The notes beneath the pieces were generated by a model. The model searched no databases. It saw nothing but the letters and a program-made list of their open reading frames with translations, and was not told the origin of the DNA. DNA of 64,000 nt from Solidesulfovibrio alcoholivorans DSM 5433 (GTDB lineage Bacteria > Desulfobacterota > Desulfovibrionia > Desulfovibrionales > Desulfovibrionaceae), in assembly GCF_000702665.1 (NCBI RefSeq), contig NZ_JNJA01000002.1, positions 186,001-250,000 of the forward strand. The letters run 5' to 3'. Both the position numbers and the translations under genes were made by a program. Below, one piece after another: positions 18,242 to 27,057 of the stretch (the first letter of the stretch is position 1; the number at the start of each line of letters is the position of its first letter).

Positions 18242-18276
18242 GGCGCGGTCCGTCGGGGAGACGGGCCGCGCCTTTT
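18242..18276 (+). terminator. Rho-independent terminator of the chemoreceptor gene
   Basis: A 13-bp GC-rich stem (one G-U pair) with a 5-nt GGGGA loop followed by TTTT, 57 nt after the chemoreceptor stop. It sits before the convergent radical SAM gene end. Confidence 0.75.
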
Positions 18277-18299
18277 GGCGTCGAGGACGCCGGAGGCGC

Positions 18300-19322
18300 T
18301 CAGGACTCCAGGTTGCCGGCGGCGTCGCGGTAAAAGCCGATGTGTCCGTTCGTGGCGATGCCGTGTCGCCTCATGTATTCCTGGCATTGGAGGAGCTTTT
18401 CGTTGCCAAGGACGCGCCATTGCCTGCTGGCGGCCAGGGACTGCCCGGGCGTGTCGCTGATGTGCTGGAAGTGGAACACGTTGCAGCCATATTCTTCGTG
18501 GGAAATACGCAGCGTGTCGTACAGGGTGGCGACGGTCAATTGCATCAGTACGACCGAGCAGCCGTACTTGAAGTCGGGATAGGCCGTGGCCGCCAGCTGC
18601 TGGACGGTACGGAGGTTTTTGTCCGCGACGGCGAAATCGAAGCCGCGGATGATCTTATGGATCGTCCGGTCGATGGAGTCGATGGAGAAAAGCACTTGGT
18701 TGTGGGCTTCCATGACCGCCCGCCAGAGCTTTTCCGGGACGCGCAGGCTGCCGGCCGTGGTCGTCGTGGTGATCGCGTCGTGGCCTTTGGGACGGTGTTC
18801 CTTAAGCAACCGCAGGAAGTCCCGCAGCTGCGGGTAGAGGAACAGTTCGCCGAAGCAGTTGCTGTTGACGATGTCGGCTTTCGGGAAATGGTGGACGGCG
18901 AATTCCCGGCAATAGTCCAGGGGCAGGCGGTCGGCGTGCCGCTTCCGGTTTACCCCTTCGTACTTCCTGGCGATGCCGCACATGAAGCAGTGCAGGTTGC
19001 ACTGGTCCGTCAGGCCGAAGGAGATGACGGGGATTCTCTCCTGGCGCACGGGAAGGGACTGGCGCTTGTGCTGCCGGACTTCCGTATTGCGCAAGGTGCC
19101 ATGGAAGACGCAGCCGGTGCATATGCCGAATTCGAAGCTGTTGTTGAGGTTCTCGCGGTATTGCAGGACCGTCGGGTTGTTCCAGAGGTCCTTTATCTCG
19201 GACGGGTCACGTATCTTTCCGACAGGCGGGCCGCCGCAACATATCGTATATTCGCCGTTGGGAAAGACGACGAGCTCCTCCCAGGGCTTGGTGCACAAAT
19301 TGACGTATGACCGGTGCTGCAT
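18300..19322 (-). CDS. Radical SAM protein with N-terminal SPASM-like cysteine region
   Basis: A 340-residue protein with the radical SAM motif C108-x3-C112-x2-C115 (CNLHCFMC), which binds a [4Fe-4S] cluster and S-adenosylmethionine. A SPASM-like cysteine set (C10, C28, C29, C68, C71; CTKPWEELVVFPNGEYTICC) comes before the barrel instead of after it, so the usual order is reversed. Product unknown. I chose ATG 19322 because a TTGACA-type promoter overlaps the longer GTG-initiated frame (start 19391). GC content is lower than in neighbours. It is a lone gene; no precursor peptide was seen nearby. Confidence 0.82.
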   Translation of the reverse strand: MQHRSYVNLCTKPWEELVVFPNGEYTICCGGPPVGKIRDPSEIKDLWNNPTVLQYRENLNNSFEFGICTGCVFHGTLRNTEVRQHKRQSLPVRQERIPVISFGLTDQCNLHCFMCGIARKYEGVNRKRHADRLPLDYCREFAVHHFPKADIVNSNCFGELFLYPQLRDFLRLLKEHRPKGHDAITTTTTAGSLRVPEKLWRAVMEAHNQVLFSIDSIDRTIHKIIRGFDFAVADKNLRTVQQLAATAYPDFKYGCSVVLMQLTVATLYDTLRISHEEYGCNVFHFQHISDTPGQSLAASRQWRVLGNEKLLQCQEYMRRHGIATNGHIGFYRDAAGNLES

Positions 19323-19379
19323 GCTGGTTGACGGCGGGGTTCGAAGTTGCGCGGACACGGGAACGGATGGCGCTTGCCG

Positions 19380-19408
19380 GATACACGCCACACCGTTGCG
19401 GTTGTCAA
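19380..19408 (-). promoter_or_regulatory. Possible sigma-70 promoter of the radical SAM gene
   Basis: On the minus strand TTGACA is followed after 17 nt by TGTATC. The -35 is perfect; the -10 is weak. It lies inside the longer possible reading frame, which argues for the internal ATG as the real start. Confidence 0.35.
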
Positions 19409-19456
19409 GGGTATTGCCGCGCGGACGGCTTGCGCTTCGCCCCTGCGGCGGCCGGC

Positions 19457-20323
19457 TTATTTGCCCTTGCTGGCCTTGATCGCTTCCTCGAGTTCCTCGA
19501 AGCTCGGGCGCTTGTGGATGGGGATGGCGCGGCGGCCGGCCTCCAGGGCCACGGGCGGCGGGTTGCCTCCGACGAAGGCGGTCAGCGACGCCTTGGCCAC
19601 GAGCAGGATGGCTTCGGTTTCCTTGGCCCGGTGCTCGATGTTGGTGGCGATGGGCGCGACGAAGCCGTAGGCGGCCAGAACGCCCAGGAATGTGCCGACC
19701 AGGGCCGCGCCGATGCTGTGGCCGAGCACTTCGGCCGGCTCGTTGATCTTGCCCATGGTCAAAACGACGCCGAGCACGCAGGCGACGATGCCAAGCCCCG
19801 GCAGGGCGTCCGCGGTCTTGGAAATGGCGTGGGACGGGACGAGCGCCTCGTGGACCGTGGCCTCGATGTCCGCGTCCATGATGGTCTCGAATTCGTGGGC
19901 CTCGATGTTGACCGTGGAGAAGATGCGCATGGTGTCGCAGATAAACGACAGCACTTCATGGTTCTTCTTGTTTTTGGCGAAGTTGCTGAAGATCGGGCTT
20001 TCCGCCGGCCGCTCCACGTCTTTTTCGATGGCGACCAGGCCCTCGCGGCGGATTTTCATGTACAGCCCCGAGAGCGTGGTCAGAAGCTCCAGATAATAGG
20101 GCTTGCTCGTGATCATGCTGCCGAAGATGGAGAGCGCCCCCTTGAAGGTGGCGCCGAGCACGTCCTTGGGCGCGCTGATGACGAGCTGCCCCAGCGCGCC
20201 GCCGAGGATCATGAGCATTTCCGGGGGGGCGGCCGAGATGAGCAGGTCGAAGTTGCCCTTCTCCAGGATGAATCCGGCCAGGATGCAGCCGATGACGATG
20301 ACGAAGCCGATAATCGCGAACAT
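19457..20323 (-). CDS. motA: Flagellar motor stator protein MotA family
   Basis: A 288-residue inner-membrane stator subunit. It has four membrane segments (about 1-22, 33-52, 165-190, 198-222) with the large cytoplasmic loop between the second and third, as in MotA. Conserved helix residues appear in DALPGLGIVACVLGVVLTMG, just before the third segment. It is transcribed after motB with a 24-nt gap, so the gene order is motB-motA, the reverse of the enterobacterial order. The unit carries a sigma-28 promoter upstream of motB. Confidence 0.93.
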   Translation of the reverse strand: MFAIIGFVIVIGCILAGFILEKGNFDLLISAAPPEMLMILGGALGQLVISAPKDVLGATFKGALSIFGSMITSKPYYLELLTTLSGLYMKIRREGLVAIEKDVERPAESPIFSNFAKNKKNHEVLSFICDTMRIFSTVNIEAHEFETIMDADIEATVHEALVPSHAISKTADALPGLGIVACVLGVVLTMGKINEPAEVLGHSIGAALVGTFLGVLAAYGFVAPIATNIEHRAKETEAILLVAKASLTAFVGGNPPPVALEAGRRAIPIHKRPSFEELEEAIKASKGK

Positions 20324-20347
20324 AGCCTTGCCGGGAGCCGCCGCAGC

Positions 20348-21358
20348 CTAGAACTGGCTGTCGGTCGACTTGTCGTAGAGGTTGTTTATCTCCTGCTCCA
20401 GGACGTCGCCCACGTTCGGGGTCTTGGGCGTGACCACGGCGCCGCCCGAGCCCTGCTCCGCGCCGCCGGCCGGCTTTTCGCCGGGCTTCGGCTGGCGGTA
20501 GAGCAGGAGGCTGATGCGCCTGTTGCGCGGATCGTACATGTTGCCGGGCACGTAGGGCCGCGTGTCGGCGAACCCCGTCACCGCGGCCACCTGGTCCGGG
20601 GAGAGCCCCTGCTGGATCATCAGCCGCCGCGCCGCGAGCGCCCGGCCGGCCGAAAGGTCCCAGTTGGTGTAGGTCCCGGAATAGCGGTAGGCGTCGGTGT
20701 GCCCCTCGATGGCCACCTTGACCCCTTCCTTGCGGATCACGTCCGTGACCGCGGCCAGGATGCGCTGGGCGTCCGGGGTCAACGTCACGCCGCCGAGGTC
20801 GAAAAGCGGCCGCTCGGCCTTGTCCATGATCTCGATGCGCACACGGTCTTTTTCCTGGGTGACCGACACCTGGCCGGCCAGCTCCGGCACGGCTTTGGTC
20901 AGGGCCGCCTCGACCTGCTGTTCCAGGGCCTTGGCCTGTGCTTCGGCCGCCGCCTTGGCTTCCGCCGCGTCCTTGGCGTCGGGATGGCGGCCGCCGTCGA
21001 GGTCGCCCGTGCCCTGGCCCTTGCCGCCCGTAGGGGCCTTGCCGCCGCGGTCGATGGCCACGTCGGGCCGTTCGTCCTGGCTGCCGACGATGGCCCCGGG
21101 CGGCCCCAGGCCGCCGGAGTCGAGAAGCTGCGCCGAAGGGCCGGGATTTTGGAACAGGCTGAAGTCGTTGAAGTAGGCGGCGAGCTGTTCCTTCTTTTCC
21201 TGGGGTGTCATGTTGAGCAGCCACATGAGCAGGAAAAAGGCCATCATGGCCGTGACGAGGTCGGCGTAGGCGACCTTCCACGAACCGCCGTGGGCGCCGC
21301 CGGCGACCTTCTTCACGCGCTTGATGATGATGTTGGCCTTGTGCCCCTGTTCCGCCAT
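20348..21358 (-). CDS. motB: Flagellar motor stator protein MotB family
   Basis: A 336-residue stator subunit that anchors MotA to peptidoglycan. The single membrane helix carries the proton-binding Asp in WKVAYADLVTAMMAFFLLMW, and the C-terminal OmpA-like domain holds EGHTDAYRYSG and NWDLSAGRALAARR. The linker of about 100 residues is long and Ala/Gly/Lys rich (residues 70-170). GGAGGAGCC precedes the ATG, and the FliA promoter lies 20-45 nt upstream. motA follows at once. Confidence 0.95.
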   Translation of the reverse strand: MAEQGHKANIIIKRVKKVAGGAHGGSWKVAYADLVTAMMAFFLLMWLLNMTPQEKKEQLAAYFNDFSLFQNPGPSAQLLDSGGLGPPGAIVGSQDERPDVAIDRGGKAPTGGKGQGTGDLDGGRHPDAKDAAEAKAAAEAQAKALEQQVEAALTKAVPELAGQVSVTQEKDRVRIEIMDKAERPLFDLGGVTLTPDAQRILAAVTDVIRKEGVKVAIEGHTDAYRYSGTYTNWDLSAGRALAARRLMIQQGLSPDQVAAVTGFADTRPYVPGNMYDPRNRRISLLLYRQPKPGEKPAGGAEQGSGGAVVTPKTPNVGDVLEQEINNLYDKSTDSQF

Positions 21359-21376
21359 GGCTCCTCCGCCCTGTGC

Positions 21377-21403
21377 CTATCGGCCGGAAAGCCGGCCGGT
21401 TTA
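21377..21403 (-). promoter_or_regulatory. Sigma-28 (FliA) promoter of motB-motA
   Basis: Minus-strand TAAA, 15 nt, GCCGATAG: one mismatch from the FliA consensus. The expected start is near 21370, leaving a very short leader with the GGAGG Shine-Dalgarno sequence. This fits class III flagellar expression of the stator. Confidence 0.85.
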
Positions 21404-21490
21404 GGGAGACGGGCGTGTTTTGCGTTAGTTACGCATCCACGGGACAAAGGGCAACAGGAAGCGGCGGGACGGTTGCGCGCATGGAACACG

Positions 21491-21520
21491 AAAAGGGCGA
21501 AGGGAGGACTCCCTTCGCCC
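21491..21520 (-). terminator. Terminator of the rplU-rpmA operon
   Basis: An 11-bp perfect stem (GGGCGAAGGGA and complement) with a 4-nt loop, followed on the minus strand by TTTT. It separates rpmA from motB. Confidence 0.8.
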
Positions 21521-21569
21521 GGGTGCGGCTGCGTGACCGGAACCGTGGGGCACGGCGTCCGACAAAAAA

Positions 21570-21851
<282 letters not shown>

Positions 21852-21874
21852 GTCGGGACTCCTTCAAAATCTTG

Positions 21875-22183
21875 CTAGGCCTGGATGGACTTGACCTTAA
21901 GCTGGGTATAGCTCTGGCGATGGCCCTGCTTCTTGTGCGAATCCTGCCGCCGGCGCTTGTGGAAGACCATGATCTTCTTGCCTTTGACGTGACCGGCCAC
22001 TTCGCAGGCCACGGTCGCGCCGGAGACGAAGGGCGCGCCGACCTTGACCTCGGGGCCGCCGACGAGCAGCACCTTGTCGAGCACGTATTCCGAGCCGGCC
22101 TCGGCGGACAGAAGGTCCACGGTGATGGTGGCCCCTTCCTGGACCTTGTATTGCTTGCCGCCAGCCAAAATGATTGCGTACAT
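21875..22183 (-). CDS. rplU: 50S ribosomal protein L21
   Basis: A 102-residue ribosomal protein starting [17 protein letters not shown]. The C-terminal signature [17 protein letters not shown] is complete. ATCGGAGGTC lies before the ATG. It is the first gene of rplU-rpmA, 32 nt after the PHP-domain gene on the same strand, so the three may be co-transcribed. Confidence 0.98.
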   Translation of the reverse strand: MYAIILAGGKQYKVQEGATITVDLLSAEAGSEYVLDKVLLVGGPEVKVGAPFVSGATVACEVAGHVKGKKIMVFHKRRRQDSHKKQGHRQSYTQLKVKSIQA

Positions 22184-22215
22184 GGATATGACCTCCGATA
22201 GGGAAGAGGCGTCAT

Positions 22216-23118
22216 TTACTCCGACGGGGCTTCGGAGTCAAGCGCTTTTTCTTCGTCGCAAGCCGCTCCGGCGGCCCGGCGCGCCAGGCGTGCGCGCAGC
22301 ACGTCGAGCACCGAAATGTCCACGCGCAGGTTGCCGCGCCCCCGGCCGAGCTCCACGTCGGGCTTGGCCGCGCCGTGGAAGTCCGAGCCGCCCGTGACGG
22401 CGAGGCCGAAACGCCTGGAGAGCGCCAGGTATTCCAGGGTCTGCGCCTGGGAATGTTCGGTGTAGAGCGCCTCGATGGCGTCGAGGCCCGCGTCGCGGTA
22501 GCGGCCGACGGTTTCGGTCAGCGCCGCGCCGGCCAGGCCCAGCATGTAGGGGTGGGCCAGGGCGGCCAGGCCCCCTTCGTCGTGAATGAGCGCCACGGCC
22601 CGCTCGAAGGTGAGCTTGTCCTTGGGCACGTAGGCGCGGCCGTGCGCGCCGAGGTAGCGGCTGAACGCCTCCTTGAAGCTCGTGACCGCGCCCATGGCCA
22701 GCATGGCCTGGGCGATGTGCGGCCGGCCCACCGCCCCCTTGGCAAGGGCGGTGACGGCCTTATATTCGAGGGGCACGCCCAGGGCGCGCAGCTTGTCGAG
22801 GATCAGCCGGTTGCGGTTGTGGCGGCGTTCGCGCAGGTAGGCCAGGGCTTCGGCCAGGGGGCCGGGGCGTTCGGGCAGGAAAAGCCCGAGCAGGTGCACG
22901 CTGCGTTCGCCGTCGGCCACGGAGAGCTCCACCCCGGCGATCACGTCGATGTCGTGGGCCTGCCCCGCGGCGCGGGCCTCGGGCAGTCCGTCCAGGGTGT
23001 CGTGGTCGGTGAGCGCCAGGGCGGCGAGGCCTTTTTTCGCGGCCATGTCCACGAGTTCGCCCGGGGACAGGCTGCCGTCGGAAGCCGTGGAATGCGTGTG
23101 CAGGTCGATAAGCGCCAT
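22216..23118 (-). CDS. PHP-domain phosphoesterase (RNase AM / YciV-like)
   Basis: A 300-residue PHP metal-dependent phosphoesterase. The metal motifs are HTHSTASDG near the N-terminus, ALTDHDTLDG, and the C-terminal GSDFHG. This is the YciV/RNase AM type, which removes nucleotides from the 5' end of RNA and also hydrolyses 3',5'-bisphosphonucleotides. The start at MALIDLHTH sits right at the domain edge; the longer frame upstream has no protein character. It is upstream of rplU on the same strand. Confidence 0.9.
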   Translation of the reverse strand: MALIDLHTHSTASDGSLSPGELVDMAAKKGLAALALTDHDTLDGLPEARAAGQAHDIDVIAGVELSVADGERSVHLLGLFLPERPGPLAEALAYLRERRHNRNRLILDKLRALGVPLEYKAVTALAKGAVGRPHIAQAMLAMGAVTSFKEAFSRYLGAHGRAYVPKDKLTFERAVALIHDEGGLAALAHPYMLGLAGAALTETVGRYRDAGLDAIEALYTEHSQAQTLEYLALSRRFGLAVTGGSDFHGAAKPDVELGRGRGNLRVDISVLDVLRARLARRAAGAACDEEKALDSEAPSE

Positions 23119-23235
23119 GGGGACAAGCCTAGCGCGCCGGGCGCGGCTTGTCGAACCCCCATGCGGGCCTTTCTTGCGCGCCGGCCGCGATTTGGCTATC
23201 ACATGTCCACAGTGACGCAACCAAGGAGACCCTTC

Positions 23236-23439
23236 GTGACCATCCATCCCGATCTGCTCGCCATCCTGGCCTGTCCCAAATGTAAGGGCGAACTGAGCAA
23301 ACCCGCCGCGGGCGAAGGGCTTGCCTGTCCGGCCTGCGGCGTGGTCTATCCCGTGCGCGACGACATCCCCATCATGCTCGTGGAAGAGGCCGTTCCGGCC
23401 GCGGACTGGGACGCCGGCAAGCGTTCGGTCAAGGAGTAG
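23236..23439 (+). CDS. Trm112/YcaR-family zinc-ribbon-like small protein
   Basis: A 67-aa protein of the Trm112 family. A four-cysteine zinc knuckle, CPKCKGELSKPAAGEGLACPACG, is followed by the conserved VVYPVRDDIPIMLVEEA. In other organisms Trm112 activates methyltransferases; the bacterial role is not settled. The GTG start is set by AAGGAGACCC 5 nt upstream. It precedes hsp20 by 28 nt. Confidence 0.88.
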   Translation: MTIHPDLLAILACPKCKGELSKPAAGEGLACPACGVVYPVRDDIPIMLVEEAVPAADWDAGKRSVKE

Positions 23440-23467
23440 GCGCTACTTTCGCGCCAAGGAGCCGCGC

Positions 23468-23893
23468 ATGGCCAAACTGCATTGGACGCCGTGGATGGCG
23501 TTGTCGGAGCTGGCCCAGGAGGCGGAGCATCTGATCGCCGAGGGCGGTCTCGCCCACGACACGGGCTACGCCTGGCAGCCCGTGGCGGATGTGCTGGAGA
23601 CGGCGGCGGCTTTCCGCCTCACCCTGGAACTGCCGGGCGTGGCCCGGGAGGACGTGCACATAGAGGCCCGGGGCCGCGCGCTCGTGGTTTCGGGCCTGCG
23701 CCGCTTCGTCCGGGAGCCGGGCGGGGTGTACCAGGCCGTGGAACGTTCCCACGGCCCGTTCGCCAGGCGCTTCGACCTGCCCAAGGGCGTTTCGCGCGCC
23801 GAGATCACCGCGGTGATGAAGGACGGCCTGCTCGTGGTGGTCGTACCCAAGCTCGGCCCGGAACGCCTGCGCCGCCGCATCCCCATCAGCTGA
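23468..23893 (+). CDS. Hsp20/alpha-crystallin small heat-shock protein
   Basis: A 141-residue holdase chaperone. The alpha-crystallin domain spans about 40-130 (TLELPGVAREDVHIEARGRALVVSG) and ends with the C-terminal I-x-I anchor RRIPIS. AAGGAGCC precedes the ATG. It sits between the Trm112-like gene and an htrA-type protease, a plausible protein-quality set. No sigma-32 or CIRCE site was seen. Confidence 0.92.
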   Translation: MAKLHWTPWMALSELAQEAEHLIAEGGLAHDTGYAWQPVADVLETAAAFRLTLELPGVAREDVHIEARGRALVVSGLRRFVREPGGVYQAVERSHGPFARRFDLPKGVSRAEITAVMKDGLLVVVVPKLGPERLRRRIPIS

Positions 23894-23942
23894 CGGGCAC
23901 CGCCCGTTTTCCCCTTACTTCTTCCCCAAAAGGAGACGCGAC

Positions 23943-25301
23943 ATGGGACGTCTCGGCCTGTGGGCCTTGTGCTGGCTGCTGCTTTGCTGCACGCCGCTTT
24001 CCGTATTTGCCGCCGCCGGACGCGAGGTCCGTATGACGCCCGTGGTCACTGCCGTGCGCGCCGTGGCCCCGGCCGTGGTCAACATCACCTCAGCGCGCAC
24101 CGTGGAACGCCGCGCCGGGCGGGGACCGTTTTTCGACGACGAATTCTTCCGCCAGTTCTTCGGCCCGGGATTCGCCCCGGGGCCTGCCGCGCCCCAGCGC
24201 GAAACCCAGGAAAGCCTGGGCTCCGGGGTCATCATCGACGGGGCCAAGGGGCTCGTGCTCACCAACGCCCACGTCATCGCCGGCGGCGCGGCCATCACGG
24301 CGCGGCTCCTCGACGGCCGCGAGCTGCCCGCGAGCCTGGTCGGCTCGGACCCGGACTTCGACGTGGCCGTGCTGCGCCTGGAAACCGGCGGCAAGCCCCT
24401 GCCCCAGGCGGCCATGGGCGATTCGTCGGACATCATGATCGGCGAGACGGCCATCGCCATCGGCAACCCCTTCGGCTACACCAACACCGTGACCACGGGC
24501 GTCGTTTCCGCCGTGGGCCGCTCGCTCAAGCACGAAGGCGGGGCCTACGCGGGCCTCATCCAGACCGACGCGGCCATCAACCCCGGCAACAGCGGCGGGC
24601 CGCTGGTCAACCTCGCCGGCGAGGTCATCGGCATCAACATGGCCATCCAGGCCCAGGCGCAGGGCATCGGCTTCGCCATCCCCATCGACAAGGCGCGGCG
24701 CGTGGTGGCGCAGATCGTTTCCGGCGGCGGCGTGACCCCGGCCTGGCTCGGGCTTTCCGGCCAGGACGTGGACGCCCGCACGGCCCGCTACTTTCACCTG
24801 GACCGGCCGCGCGGGGTGCTGGTGACCGAGGTGGCGGCGGGGTCGGCCGCGGCCAAGGCCGGACTGCGGCCGGGGGACCTCATGCTTGGCGTCGGCAACA
24901 CCGATCTCGACGACAAGGACCAGCTCCTGGGCGTGCTGCGCACCTCGCCCGTGGGCGAACCCCTGGCGCTGCGCCTGCGCCGCGGCGGGGAGGACCTGAG
25001 CGTCACGGCCGTGCCCACGGCGTTTGCCGACAAGGAAGCGGCGGAAGTGGCCGGGAAGCGCTGGGGCTTGAGCGTGGCCTTTTCCCGGGACGCGGCGACC
25101 GTGGCCGGGGTGACGCCGGGCTCGCCGGCGGCGCGGCTCGGCATCCGGGCCGGGGACGTGCTCGTCCAGATCGGCGGCGAAAAGCTCAAGGGACAAAAGG
25201 ACTTCACCCGCGCCGTCTACCTCAGCCGCATGCACCGCACGGTGCTCGTCATGATCGAGCGCGGCGGCCGTGGCTACTACGCCCGCATGGGCGTGGACTG
25301 A
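23943..25301 (+). CDS. Periplasmic Do/DegP-like serine protease (HtrA)
   Basis: A 452-residue periplasmic protease/chaperone. It has a signal peptide (1-24), a trypsin-like domain with triad His110 (TNAHVI), Asp140 (DFDVAVL) and Ser217 (GNSGGPL), then two PDZ domains (about 265-350 and 370-445). AAAAGGAGA lies before the ATG. Length and two PDZ domains match DegP/DegQ rather than DegS. It follows hsp20 by 49 nt on the same strand, so it may share its transcript. Confidence 0.96.
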   Translation: MGRLGLWALCWLLLCCTPLSVFAAAGREVRMTPVVTAVRAVAPAVVNITSARTVERRAGRGPFFDDEFFRQFFGPGFAPGPAAPQRETQESLGSGVIIDGAKGLVLTNAHVIAGGAAITARLLDGRELPASLVGSDPDFDVAVLRLETGGKPLPQAAMGDSSDIMIGETAIAIGNPFGYTNTVTTGVVSAVGRSLKHEGGAYAGLIQTDAAINPGNSGGPLVNLAGEVIGINMAIQAQAQGIGFAIPIDKARRVVAQIVSGGGVTPAWLGLSGQDVDARTARYFHLDRPRGVLVTEVAAGSAAAKAGLRPGDLMLGVGNTDLDDKDQLLGVLRTSPVGEPLALRLRRGGEDLSVTAVPTAFADKEAAEVAGKRWGLSVAFSRDAATVAGVTPGSPAARLGIRAGDVLVQIGGEKLKGQKDFTRAVYLSRMHRTVLVMIERGGRGYYARMGVD

Positions 25302-25321
25302 ACCGGCGGGACGCAAGGGGC

Positions 25322-25358
25322 AAAAAAGCCGGGTGCGGCGGCCATCCGCCGGCCCGGC
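25322..25358 (-). terminator. Terminator of the glycosyltransferase gene
   Basis: A GC-rich hairpin of about 13 bp with one bulge and a CCAT/ATGG loop, followed on the minus strand by TTTTTT. It also lies 27 nt after the htrA stop and could work for both. Confidence 0.7.
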
Positions 25359-25390
25359 GACGCTGGGAGCCCCGGCTCGCGCGAGGCTCC

Positions 25391-26332
25391 CTAGCCTCCT
25401 GTGCGCAACAGGTGCAGTTCGCCGTTTCCGGCCGGGGCGGGGCAATTGCGCTTGGCGGCCGTGCCCGTGAAGTCCTGCATGTAGCGCCAGACCTCCTCCA
25501 GGGAGACGTGGGAGCGCAGGTAGTCCTCGCACTTGGAGAAGCTGTAGTGGTGGGCGAGGCTCCTGCCGAGCACCGCCACCTTCATCTTGCCCGCGGCCAG
25601 GGCCAGGTTGAAGGCCTTTTCGTCGGTGGTGGGCTGGCCGGCCGTGGGCGCGGTGGGGAAGGGCAGCACCCGGCGCATGATGCGGCCGTCGAAGATGACG
25701 CAGTTGATGGTCAGGTAGCCGACGTAGCCGTATTTGGCCGGCGCTTCGCGCAGGTAGACCTCGGCCAGGTTCTCGTACAGGAGCTTTTCCCACATCCAGC
25801 GGTGGTAGACCCAGTTCTCCTCGATGGGAGGGCCGGAATACATCTGACGTTCCGAGGGGTAGGCCACGCGCAGGAAGCGGTTGAGCACGTGGCGGCCGGG
25901 CGGGCTTATTGGCACGAGCGGCATGACCAGCGGCACGTCGGGGCGGTCGGCGTGATCCAGGTAGCCGTCCACCAGGTGTTCGAGCCAGTGGGGCGTGACG
26001 AAGAGGTCCTCGTCGATCTTGATGACCACGTCGTCGATGTGCGCGCCGAGGATTTCGTTTTGCGCGGCGTGCACGGCCGGCACAAGGCCGCGCGGCCCCC
26101 TTTCGACCAGCGTGGCGTTGGCGTGGCGGGCCACGAAGTGCTTGGCCACGGCCGCATGGTCGGGACTCACGGCATTGGCGAGCACGTAGATGTGCTTGAG
26201 GCGCGAAAAGTCCGTGAACCGTTCCAGGCAGCGTATGCAGATCAGGAAGCAGTCGAGTCTGTGCGAGGTGAGCAACAGCAGAACCGGCCGAATGTCTCCG
26301 CGACGCGGGCGTAGATAGGTCAACTTGCCCAT
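25391..26332 (-). CDS. Glycosyltransferase-like protein (GT-A fold)
   Basis: A 313-residue protein that looks like a GT2-type nucleotide-sugar transferase. It begins a Rossmann-like half (PVLLLLTSHRLDCFLICI), then has IDDVVIKIDEDLFVTPHW, whose DED matches the DxD metal/nucleotide site. A later WMWEKLLYEN segment and PTTDEKAFNLAL may bind the acceptor. No membrane segments. Acceptor unknown. It is an isolated minus-strand gene bounded by a terminator; it may modify surface glycans or flagellin. Confidence 0.75.
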   Translation of the reverse strand: MGKLTYLRPRRGDIRPVLLLLTSHRLDCFLICIRCLERFTDFSRLKHIYVLANAVSPDHAAVAKHFVARHANATLVERGPRGLVPAVHAAQNEILGAHIDDVVIKIDEDLFVTPHWLEHLVDGYLDHADRPDVPLVMPLVPISPPGRHVLNRFLRVAYPSERQMYSGPPIEENWVYHRWMWEKLLYENLAEVYLREAPAKYGYVGYLTINCVIFDGRIMRRVLPFPTAPTAGQPTTDEKAFNLALAAGKMKVAVLGRSLAHHYSFSKCEDYLRSHVSLEEVWRYMQDFTGTAAKRNCPAPAGNGELHLLRTGG

Positions 26333-26733
26333 GGCCGTCCCTGGCTTTCAGGCATCCCTGCGTAAAAGGTTAAACTCCGCCTACATCCCCCTCTTCGGCA
26401 AATCGCTCCAGGAACTTTAGTCCCGAAATTGTTTTTTTTCTTCTTTTTTTCAAAGGGGATAGAGAGACGAAACAGCCGCGTCCAGGTTACATGCCCCTGC
26501 CGCGCCCCTGCGCGAGGCAAAAAAAACGGCATATCCGATTGCCGGATGCAAGCGGGCGGGCACCGCCGGGCGGCGGCGGAGCCCGCTTTCCCCCGTCGCG
26601 GAGGCCCTCCCTTGACACGCCGTCACGCCGGGGCTAAGCCTGCGTATGCCTTCGGAGGCGTATTTTCGTTTTGTCCTGCTATGTTAGGTGGATGGGACAA
26701 AAGCTTCCGACAGGCGACGTGCGGAGGTTCGCT
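26333..26733. other. Divergent intergenic region upstream of ferredoxin
   Basis: 401 nt without a gene. It includes a T-rich stretch (26430-26452) and an A8 tract (26520-26527). No RNA gene was recognised. Confidence 0.4.
26612..26640 (+). promoter_or_regulatory. Possible sigma-70 promoter of the ferredoxin gene
   Basis: TTGACA, 17 nt, TAAGCC. The -35 is perfect and spacing ideal, the -10 poor. It leaves a leader of about 85 nt before the ferredoxin ATG. Confidence 0.35.
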
Positions 26734-26922
26734 ATGGGATACAAAGTGATCGTCGACGCGCAGAAGTGCATCGGCGACGGCGAATGCGTGGATGTGTGCC
26801 CGGTGGAAGTCTATGCGCTGCGCGACGGCAAGGCCGTGGCCGTGAACATGGAGGAATGCCTGGGCTGCGAATCCTGCGTCGAGGTCTGCGACCAGGATGC
26901 CATCGTCGTCGAAGAAGAGTAG
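26734..26922 (+). CDS. Ferredoxin, D. africanus Fd III-like (CxxDxxC cluster motif)
   Basis: A 62-residue low-potential electron carrier. The second cluster motif is ordinary (C42-x2-C45-x2-C48-x3-C52). In the first, the second cysteine is Asp: C12-x2-D15-x2-C18-x3-C22-P. Without the initiator Met the Asp is residue 14, the same place as Asp14 of Desulfovibrio africanus ferredoxin III. That protein carries a [3Fe-4S] centre that takes up a fourth metal. GGAGG lies 7 nt before the ATG. Likely partners are pyruvate:ferredoxin oxidoreductase or hydrogenase, not encoded here. Confidence 0.93.
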   Translation: MGYKVIVDAQKCIGDGECVDVCPVEVYALRDGKAVAVNMEECLGCESCVEVCDQDAIVVEEE

Positions 26923-26940
26923 ATATTTCAAAATATTAAC

Positions 26941-26981
26941 CGGCAGCGGGAGCGGGCGGTCGCCGTCCGCTCCCGCTGCCG
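26941..26981 (+). terminator. Strong hairpin after ferredoxin
   Basis: A 15-bp perfect stem (CGGCAGCGGGAGCGG and complement) with an 11-nt loop, 19 nt after the ferredoxin stop. It has no T run. It may terminate or stabilise the abundant ferredoxin mRNA. Confidence 0.55.
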
Positions 26982-27057
26982 TCTCCGGCCCGGGCCGCTT
27001 GACCCTGCGCGGGGCCGCGTCATGGGGGGCGGGCAGGGCCGGTCGCGGAGTCCTTCG

